From UBA1240 sp045599185 (GTDB taxonomy: Bacteria; Spirochaetota; Spirochaetia; Treponematales; Treponemataceae), in NCBI GenBank assembly GCA_045599185.1, contig JAZRVO010000020.1, positions 1 through 17,905 on the forward strand: a DNA stretch of 17,905 nucleotides. Reading direction: 5' to 3'. Within the stretch, counting starts at the first letter, position 1, and each line of letters begins with the position of its first letter. Below, one piece after another: positions 13,601-17,905 of this stretch. The notes beneath the pieces are model-generated. The model did not search any database. It was given only the letters and a program-made list of their open reading frames with translations, and was not told the origin of the DNA. A program made the position numbers and the translations under genes.

Positions 13601-13684
13601 TTCTGAGCTCAAGTTTTGATATTCAACATAAAGCCATTTTCCTTCATGAATTGAACGGAATATATCTTTACTTATGGCATTCAT
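10655..13684 (-). CDS. SF1 (Upf1/DNA2-like) helicase with C-terminal PD-(D/E)XK nuclease-like domain
   Basis: A 1009-residue protein. Residues 1-80 form a strand-rich domain (GKWLYVEYQN...YWISINNI...LFMFVDKI) that resembles a WYL-type ligand-sensing fold; this is tentative. The helicase core carries Walker A GPPGTGKT (350-357), Walker B IMDEASQC (602-609), motif III LVGDPQQLNP (626-635), motif IV HNHYRC (681-686), motif V GTVHAFQGDE (779-788) and motif VI NVAVSRAK (818-825). A helical coiled-coil insert lies between Walker A and B (about 420-500). The end (about 885-1005) looks like the DUF2726/Vsr-type nuclease fold: SIDFVI (D933), AIELDGSEHH (E952, D954) and ARDEKKKQICRDHGF. Single proteins of this architecture are often found in defence islands, and anti-phage function is my inference. 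It is alone between the 69-bp direct repeats and more A+T-rich than its neighbours. ATG 13684 has only a weak ribosome binding site. Confidence 0.88.
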   Translation of the reverse strand: MNAISKDIFRSIHEGKWLYVEYQNLSSEQTKYWISINNINIEKQSLEVTGLHLGNFTTKTLFMFVDKITSTQIMDGTFYHTNKELVEDIDVYPEKYSFIFKNIVNLKTLNYLADCNRLADFPKLNDEYSLVKKLDASKIQNHQYQLDDEQFKMIVNSFRKTASIKKEKNINSVIQLALNVLSIHTPKGLYVLAYREVKFDVNKRSLLAGNKIKICSEFCVDGMQKQSIQNFIQPEEMYLLENIEQISEQIKDVITENVKKNKQYSVDDCPYFLCLQRNININLEKEYESIIEMYSNNKVTVPIKAFFGELHSVKENSKILPIALIDRNVNLDQLLAIHNAINYPVAYIQGPPGTGKTTTIINTIITAFFNNKTVLFSSYNNHPIDGVLEKLTTLKYKEYTIPFPILRIGSNEKIPETIKYIKQLLATVQNLKAYTDVLNQNKQNQIERTKQLTELLQKHEEQLDLKERRDLIETMLSKNENMNLRINLEGQQQSFIKKRLNEIGSITDEDALSLLYFDQEKLMQFINFTSVSYIKKLYEPEYKEFLDLLKIPNESEQAAKFNKYFSLSENVRKMQKVFPVFCSTCISAQKIGEPQVYFDMTIMDEASQCNTAVSLVPVIRGKSLMLVGDPQQLNPVITLDSNINKELKAKYNVNESYDYIKNSIYKTFLANDAVSQETLLHNHYRCAKEIIEFNNKKYYNNQLNIKTRAMFDKPLAFCEIKENYSADKNTAPEEAELIIKYIRENPEKKIGIITPFKNQKELIEYRLKEENLSHEISCGTVHAFQGDEKDEILFSLAITDHTHEKTYDWLKNNRELINVAVSRAKEKLVLISSRKELKRLHKNGEQDDLYELINYVQSNGEYSVSPRETESRALGIKPYSSETENVFLTTLNHALSVLMEDDSRFSVKREVQTSHLFEKLPSDCDYFFKASIDFVIYKRGYRNKEFPVLAIELDGSEHHENPKVIARDEKKKQICRDHGFTLIHVDNTYARRYNFLKDILTEFFSSAKT

Positions 13685-13770
13685 TCTTTGAGTTTACTAC
13701 TTTATGCTGATTGTCGCAATTTTTACAAAACGGATTGCCAGTTTTTAATAGTAAAATAATAGGAATTGTG

Positions 13771-13839
13771 CCCGGTTTCGTGCGAAAAAATTGCGACGCC
13801 GTGCGCGCCCGGCATTCCTCACCGCGTCGCATCGCGCGC
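13771..13839 (+). repeat. 69-bp direct repeat, copy B (upstream of helicase gene)
   Basis: The same orientation and length as copy A, with six mismatches. TGCGACGC and GCGTCGCA inside this copy are perfect complements; that pairing is lost in copy A. A partial third start (CCCGGTTTGTGCG) follows at 13838-13850, just before the stop of the DUF2156 gene. Confidence 0.85.
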
Positions 13840-13854
13840 CCGGTTTGTGCGCGT

Positions 13855-14781
13855 TCAGTCTAAAGTAATGTTGAATTTTTCCAGAACTGTTTCGGGATAG
13901 TAAGAAAGCTTTGCTTTTTTAAGGCCGTAAATGCCCAAATCTTCTTCCCGATTTATGAACTTTGTGGCAACGGTTTGGGCAAAAGAGCGGTTTATTACTG
14001 CATAGCCGCCGTCCTGGGCAAAAGGCTGTATGCATTTTTCAAAATGAATGTCTGTTATTGCCGGGCTTAAGGTGCTGGCAATGCAAAAGGCAACGGGTTC
14101 TTTTTCTGCGTAAATAATGCCGCCGGTTACGCCGCATTTTTCTGCAAGTGCTTCAAAGTTTTCAAATGCCTTGCTGATAAGTTTTTTTTCTGCAATCAGT
14201 TCTTCCATATTGGTTTCGCCGTCTGCCGTGTTCTGCAAAAACCATTTTTCTTCTATTAAAAGTGCATTTTTCAGGTTTTCCGGGGCAAGTGGTTCAAAGT
14301 GCCAGTTGGGGTGTTTTTTGGCAAACTGGTTAATGTGGTTCCGTTTTTTGGAATATTTGGAGCCGGGCAGGGCAGCAAGATTTTCCGAAAGATAAATGTA
14401 ATCGCCCAAATCAGGCGCATCTGCCGCTTTTGCAAGTGGAAAAATATTTACCAGTGCTTCTTTTTCCTGCAACGTTACGTTTCGTAAAACGCAATTCTGC
14501 CCTTCAAGTTCCGCTTCGGCTTTAAGCATCAAAAGTGCTTCTTTAATTTCTTCGGTTTGTGGTTTGCCGCCTTCAATTTTATGGGGAAACGTAAAGAAAA
14601 GCCTGCCGTTCATATAAAATTTTTCAAAAAACCAGCCATTTTTTACCGCAATTTGCGACCCGTATTTTGAACTGTAAAGGAAAGAATTAACTGCGCTGTA
14701 ATTGTTGGCCAAAAGCCCGTTGTTTTTTGCGCATTTCTGCATTGTTTCTATGTCTTCTAAAGCCGGTGTGTGCCAGTTCAT
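13855..14781 (-). CDS. DUF2156 family protein (phosphatidylglycerol lysyltransferase C-terminal-like)
   Basis: A 308-residue soluble protein of the DUF2156 / LPG-synthase C-terminal family, built from two GNAT-like halves. Diagnostic segments are LPGSKYSKKRNHINQFAKKH (about residues 138-157), VTGGIIYAEKEPVAFCIAS, the DIHFEKC strand, YAVINRSFA, and FINREEDLGIYGLKKAKLSY near the end. In MprF this domain transfers an amino acid from aminoacyl-tRNA to a lipid; stand-alone versions have no settled substrate. There are no membrane helices here. A TTG at 14784 directly precedes ATG 14781; I prefer the ATG because GGGGGA lies at a usable distance. It follows the DinB-like gene after a short gap and is likely co-transcribed with it. 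Copy B of the direct repeat sits immediately downstream. Confidence 0.85.
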   Translation of the reverse strand: MNWHTPALEDIETMQKCAKNNGLLANNYSAVNSFLYSSKYGSQIAVKNGWFFEKFYMNGRLFFTFPHKIEGGKPQTEEIKEALLMLKAEAELEGQNCVLRNVTLQEKEALVNIFPLAKAADAPDLGDYIYLSENLAALPGSKYSKKRNHINQFAKKHPNWHFEPLAPENLKNALLIEEKWFLQNTADGETNMEELIAEKKLISKAFENFEALAEKCGVTGGIIYAEKEPVAFCIASTLSPAITDIHFEKCIQPFAQDGGYAVINRSFAQTVATKFINREEDLGIYGLKKAKLSYYPETVLEKFNITLD

Positions 14782-14804
14782 CAATCCCCCTAAAAAATTG
14801 AATA

Positions 14805-15338
14805 TTACAGACCGTTTTTGGTTTCAAACAATTTCCGGAATCCTGAAAGCCCGGTAAACTCGTTCCACTGGTTTTTGATGCTAAAAGTAATTGCACTTGA
14901 AAGCCCAACGTGCCACATCAAGTGGCGGAACTGGCCAAGAATCAGTTCAAGCCTTGTGTATTCGCAGCCTTCAGGCTTTTCGGTCAGCTGTTCATCGCTC
15001 ATTGCGTCAAAAAAAGTGTTTATTTTGTCTTTAACGTATTCAAAATAATCCAAAAGCTGCTGCCTGCTAATAACGATGGAAGTATCTTCTTCATATCCGG
15101 CTCTTTCCGGGTCTATTACGCTAAGGTTTTCCTTTATGCCAAAAAGTTTTTCGCCTTCGTAAACGTAGTCTGCCGGGTTCATAAAAAATCTGTCCATGGA
15201 ATGAAGGTAATGGAAAATGTAGCGCGAATTGTTTTCGCCGTCAAAAACTGTTTCCAAATCCGCAAGCTGTATCTGGTCGTAAATGTTTTTAAAATTTATT
15301 TCCTGCTGCTGTTTTATTTGCAGTACCATTTCTTTCAT
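14805..15338 (-). CDS. DinB-like / DUF664-type metal-binding protein
   Basis: A 177-residue helical protein with the layout of the DinB four-helix bundle. The first helix pair has YIFHYLHSMDRFF (H43/H46), and GQFRHLMWHVG (H139, H143) provides the usual second and third metal ligands. Members are often thiol-dependent transferases or of unknown role; several are induced by DNA damage or stress. The N-terminal helix KEMVLQIKQQQEINFKNIY is typical. ATG 15338 has GGAG about ten bases upstream across a run of Ts; an ATG at 15329 is possible. The DUF2156 gene starts 20 bases after its stop, so they form a two-gene unit. The enzymatic role is unknown. Confidence 0.75.
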   Translation of the reverse strand: MKEMVLQIKQQQEINFKNIYDQIQLADLETVFDGENNSRYIFHYLHSMDRFFMNPADYVYEGEKLFGIKENLSVIDPERAGYEEDTSIVISRQQLLDYFEYVKDKINTFFDAMSDEQLTEKPEGCEYTRLELILGQFRHLMWHVGLSSAITFSIKNQWNEFTGLSGFRKLFETKNGL

Positions 15339-15487
15339 AAAAAAAAAACTCCATATTCTCTATTTTCTGCAAAATGTGTACCGTTATTTTACCAGTATAT
15401 AAAGCATGAAACAATGGCTAAGGCCTTTTTAGCCGGCGCGGAAGAAAAAGTTTGCAAAGTAAACTGAAAAGCAGGGTAGAAGGTCAT

Positions 15488-15517
15488 AAAAAAGCCCGGC
15501 ATTTTGTACCGGGCTTT
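15488..15517 (-). terminator. Rho-independent terminator of the isocitrate dehydrogenase gene
   Basis: On the minus strand AAAGCCCGG pairs with CCGGGCTTT around a 9-base loop and is followed by further Ts. It begins about 20 bases after the stop codon of the dehydrogenase gene. Confidence 0.85.
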
Positions 15518-15536
15518 GTGGTTTTTAAAGTTTCAT

Positions 15537-16739
15537 TTATTTTGCAAGGCGTTCTGCAATGCGGTCAATAAATGCCCACGAATCAAGGATTTCTTTTGGT
15601 GCAGGTTCTGCAAGGGCTTTAAGGTCGCCGGTCATAATGCCGTCTTCAATAAGGCCAAGCGTTGCATCTTCAAGTTTTTTGGCAAAAGCCACCAGTTCCG
15701 GCGTATTGTCAAGTTCGCCGCGTTTTGCCAGCGCACCAGACCATGCAAAAATAAGTGCAACCGGGTTGGTAGAAGTTTTTTCGCCTTTAAGGTAGCGGTA
15801 ATAGTGGCGCTGAACCGTGCCGTGTGCAGCTTCGTATTCAAAGTTGCCGTCAGGCGAAACAAGTACGCTGGTCATCATGCTTAAAGAACCGCTTGCAGAA
15901 GCAACCATGTCGCTCATTACGTCGCCGTCGTAGTTTTTGCATGCCCACAAAATGCCGCCTTCGTGTTTCATTACGCGGGCAACAACGTCGTCAATCAGCG
16001 TGTAGAAATATGTTAAGCCTGCTTTTTCAAATTCAGCCTTAAATTCGGCATCAAATACCTGCTGAAAAATTTCCTTGAAGCGGCCGTCGTAAGTTTTGCT
16101 GATGGTGTCTTTTGTTGCAAACCAAACGTCAACTTTTTCGTCCAAAGCGTATCTGAAGCAGCAGCGTGCAAAGCTTTCAATAGATTTGTCAAGGTTGTGA
16201 ATGCCCTGAATGATTCCAGGTCCTTTCATCTGCATGATTGTTTTGCGTGTTTCGTTTCCGTTGGCATCGGTAAAAACAAGTTCCGCCTTGCCAGGACCGT
16301 CTACATACATTTCGCAGTTTTTGTAAACGTCACCGTAAGCGTGGCGTCCCATAATGAAAGGTTTCTGCCAGCTTTTTACTGCCGGTTTTACGTTCTTTAC
16401 GATAATCGGTTTTCTGAAAACAGTTCCGTCAAGTTCGGCACGGATTATGCCGTTTGGGCTAGGGGTAAGCTGCTTAAGGTTGTATTCTTTCATGCGTGCC
16501 GCATTTGAAGTAATTGTGGCACACTTTACGCCAACGCCAAGGCGTTTAATGGCTTCGGCTGCTTTATAGGTAATTTCGTCGTTGGAATCGTCACGGGCTT
16601 TTAAGCCAAGGTCGTAATATTCGGTTTTAAGGTCAACAAAGGGTTCCAGAAGTTTTTCTTTGATTACTGCCCACAAAACCCGTGTCATTTCATCGCCGTC
16701 AAGTTCGGCAATCGGGGTTTTCATTTGAATTTTTGCCAT
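15537..16739 (-). CDS. icd: NADP-dependent isocitrate dehydrogenase (eukaryotic-type)
   Basis: A 400-residue enzyme converting isocitrate and NADP+ to 2-oxoglutarate, CO2 and NADPH. It is of the homodimeric type II class shared with eukaryotes. Substrate residues are visible in LTPSPNGIIRAELDGTVFRK (S94, N96, R100, R109) and GRHAYGDVYK (R132, matching human IDH1 Arg132). Metal-binding aspartates are in LIDDVVARVMKHEGG (D250) and NYDGDVMSD (D273, D277). NADP specificity is supported by AAHGTVQRHYY (R311, H312). GEKTSTNPVALIFAW is the conserved C-terminal segment. The frame is open to 16796, but MAKIQMKTPIAELDGDEMTR from ATG 16739 is the family start and has GGAG six bases upstream. It supplies 2-oxoglutarate and NADPH for glutamate synthesis. 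It is a single-gene unit with its own terminator. Confidence 0.97.
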   Translation of the reverse strand: MAKIQMKTPIAELDGDEMTRVLWAVIKEKLLEPFVDLKTEYYDLGLKARDDSNDEITYKAAEAIKRLGVGVKCATITSNAARMKEYNLKQLTPSPNGIIRAELDGTVFRKPIIVKNVKPAVKSWQKPFIMGRHAYGDVYKNCEMYVDGPGKAELVFTDANGNETRKTIMQMKGPGIIQGIHNLDKSIESFARCCFRYALDEKVDVWFATKDTISKTYDGRFKEIFQQVFDAEFKAEFEKAGLTYFYTLIDDVVARVMKHEGGILWACKNYDGDVMSDMVASASGSLSMMTSVLVSPDGNFEYEAAHGTVQRHYYRYLKGEKTSTNPVALIFAWSGALAKRGELDNTPELVAFAKKLEDATLGLIEDGIMTGDLKALAEPAPKEILDSWAFIDRIAERLAK

Positions 16740-16924
16740 AAAAAGCTCCGTTTTAAAGTTTTTGTTGAAAGGAAAAGCGCCGGCAGGCATTACCACGCCG
16801 GCATTTTATTTGCGCCGTCCTTTCTCTCCGGCACGGCAGAATATTACCACATTTTGCCGGTTTGTTTCTATATAAAAGTATAGATAAAATAATAGTTATT
16901 TTTGTTTTAAAAGTGCTTGACAAG

Positions 16925-16946
16925 CATATACGCGTGCGCGCGTGCA
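16925..16946. other. Alternating pyrimidine-purine tract (Z-DNA-prone)
   Basis: The 22 bases from CATATACGCG to GCGTGCA alternate pyrimidine and purine without a break. A related TATACGCACGCG follows about 48 bases on. Such tracts can adopt Z-form under negative supercoiling; any function is inferred. Confidence 0.5.
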
Positions 16947-17073
16947 GACTATTTGGCTAATTATTACCATTGGGTATACGCACGCGGGGAAGTTTGCGCG
17001 TGCTTCTTGCTTTGTCTCTAACTGTTGCTTGTGTAAAAACTGCACCCCTTTTTATGCAAATTGGCTGGTGCTT

Positions 17074-17116
17074 GTCATTCCGAATGGTAAACTCATTCCG
17101 TGCTGGTTTCGGAATC
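17074..17116. repeat. REP-like palindromes (ATTCCG/CGGAAT)
   Basis: GTCATTCCGAA is followed by CATTCCGTGCTGGTTTCGGAATC. The ends match the palindrome at 3371-3395. It is a noncoding dispersed repeat. Confidence 0.5.
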
Positions 17117-17246
17117 CGCGGTAAGTGCAGAAACATAGATTCCGTATGCTGCTGCCTAAAGCTAACTATTTCAACAGGACGTGGAAAAACCTGTATAATT
17201 TAGAAAATACACTTTCAAAATACAGGAAACGGTTACTTTTTTATGC

Positions 17247-17252
17247 TATACT
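17247..17252 (+). promoter_or_regulatory. Extended -10 promoter for hsdM
   Basis: TATACT preceded by TGC forms an extended -10 element (TGnTATACT) 41 bases before the hsdM ATG. No strong -35 is present, which extended -10 promoters tolerate. Confidence 0.4.
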
Positions 17253-17293
17253 GTTGGCTCTGTACATAAAGGAATAAAAAGGCAGGTTTTTTT

Positions 17294-17905
17294 ATGATTA
17301 CTGGTGAAATTAAAAATAAGATTGATAATATTTGGCTCAAGATTTATGCAGCTGGAATGACTAACCCTCTTACAGTTATAGAACAACTTTCTTACTTGAT
17401 GTTTATCCGTTCTTTGGATGACATTGAAATTGAAACAGAACAGAAAGAAAATATGATGGGAATTCCAGGAAAACATATTTTTTCTGAAACACAGCAGAAA
17501 CTTAGATGGAGCAAATTTAAAAATCTTGGACCAGATGAAATCTTCAAATTAATGAAAGACGAAAAAAAAGGCATTTTTGCTTTCATTAAAACAATGCATG
17601 GTGATACAGAATCTGCCTTTGCTCAGTTTATGAAAGACGCTACTTTCCAGATTCCTGACCCTCAGGTATTGGTAAATGTAATTGCAGGTCTTGATGAACT
17701 TTATGAAAACGATATTAAAGACCAGGATATGCTTGGTGATATTTACGAATATATGTTGGATAAACTCAGTGCTTCTGGTCAGAACGGACAGTTCAGAACT
17801 CCACGCCAGATTCGTGAATTAATGGTAAAACTTTTGCAGCCAACTCCTGATGATTGCATTTGTGACCCTGCTTGTGGTACTGCAGGTTTCTTAATCAGTG
17901 CTGCT
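17294..17905 (+). CDS. hsdM: Type I restriction-modification DNA methyltransferase HsdM, N-terminal 204 residues (runs off window)
   Basis: The frame is open from ATG 17294 to the window edge (204 codons). It opens with the helical HsdM N-terminal domain (IKNKIDNIWLKIYAAGMTNP, TVIEQLSYLMFIRSLDDIE). GDIYEYMLDKLSASGQNGQFRTP follows (residues 148-170), then SAM motif I CDPACGTAGFL (190-200). The catalytic NPPF/Y motif lies beyond the edge. With HsdS it forms the N6-adenine methyltransferase of a type I system, and with HsdR the restriction enzyme. The length already visible and the motif order are normal. AGG lies seven bases before the ATG. It is probably the first gene of an hsd operon; hsdS and hsdR should lie to the right. 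Confidence 0.93.
   Translation, partial: MITGEIKNKIDNIWLKIYAAGMTNPLTVIEQLSYLMFIRSLDDIEIETEQKENMMGIPGKHIFSETQQKLRWSKFKNLGPDEIFKLMKDEKKGIFAFIKTMHGDTESAFAQFMKDATFQIPDPQVLVNVIAGLDELYENDIKDQDMLGDIYEYMLDKLSASGQNGQFRTPRQIRELMVKLLQPTPDDCICDPACGTAGFLISAA

Larger units (their letters stand above)
16740..17293. other. 554-base intergenic region between icd and hsdM
   Basis: No gene is seen. It holds a GCCGGC/GCCGGC hairpin near 16780-16805 in the icd leader and an A+T-rich stretch (16860-16915) where the minus-strand icd promoter should lie. A TGCTTG-A-CAAGCA palindrome follows near 16913-16925, next to a 22-base alternating pyrimidine/purine tract (16925-16946). A GCACGCG/CGCGTGC inverted repeat lies near 16979-17002, then the REP-like palindromes (17074-17116) and the hsdM promoter. 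Confidence 0.55.

Noticed and set aside
10558..13839. CRISPR array based on G+C-rich repeats
   Set aside because: There are only two full copies, about 3.2 kb apart, with a large gene between them and no regular short spacers.
10558..13839. Insertion sequence formed by the direct repeats and helicase gene
   Set aside because: There is no transposase motif in the enclosed protein, the repeats are direct instead of terminal inverted, and no short target duplication is visible.
14910..15467. Plus-strand frame of 185 codons opposite the DinB-like gene
   Set aside because: It is antisense to a gene with clear family motifs, its translation is rich in Phe/Lys/Cys without domain pattern, and it has no start signal.
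15504..15884. Plus-strand frame of 126 codons opposite isocitrate dehydrogenase
   Set aside because: It is a complement shadow of a highly conserved coding region and covers the dehydrogenase terminator.
1..17905. tRNA or rRNA genes
   Set aside because: I saw no cloverleaf with a TTCGANNC-type T loop and no rRNA-like conserved blocks on either strand. A covariance-model search would settle it.

Overview
The window looks like part of the chromosome of a host-associated spirochaete, most likely a commensal Treponema. It is A+T-rich and has many small GNAT acetyltransferase genes. It also carries a Cache/HAMP chemoreceptor, a eukaryotic-type NADP isocitrate dehydrogenase, a bacterial lipocalin and palindromic intergenic repeats. 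There is no rRNA, tRNA or marker protein to fix the genus, so this is an inference from gene content.

Left arm (1-2529, all minus strand, visibly more A+T-rich). A J-domain protein is followed, with a 4-base overlap, by the first ~60 residues of a class I methyltransferase. That fragment is fused out of frame to the tail of a lost acetyltransferase. Next come an intact GNAT enzyme and three small immunity-like genes: an unknown 104-residue protein, a DUF4303 protein and an ankyrin-like protein cut by the window edge. The same 13-base motif sits in each of the three gaps between the last four genes.

Middle block (2849-9610, almost all plus strand). It holds a GNAT, a CDP-alcohol phosphatidyltransferase, a GNAT paired with a 2H phosphoesterase, a 694-residue methyl-accepting chemotaxis protein with its terminator, and another GNAT. 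A run of RpiB/LacAB-type isomerase, GNAT and a small membrane protein follows. One small Cys-containing gene lies on the minus strand. The block is bounded by two copies of a ~124-base hairpin-forming repeat in inverted orientation (2598-2722 and 9592-9715). The genes on both outer sides read the other way, which suggests a past inversion.

Right arm (9867-16739, minus strand). It holds a lipocalin, then a 1009-residue SF1 helicase carrying a C-terminal PD-(D/E)XK/Vsr-like nuclease domain. Two 69-base direct repeats (10558-10626 and 13771-13839, 63 of 69 positions identical) bracket that gene and nothing else. A DUF2156 protein and a DinB-like protein form a tight pair, followed by isocitrate dehydrogenase with a clear terminator.

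Right edge. After a 554-base intergenic region rich in palindromes and alternating purine/pyrimidine tracts, the N-terminal 204 codons of a type I restriction-modification methyltransferase (HsdM) run off the window. The helicase-nuclease, HsdM and the small immunity-like genes mark this as accessory DNA set among ordinary metabolic genes. The best candidate for an undescribed system is the repeat-bracketed helicase-nuclease. No complete multigene defence system is visible.
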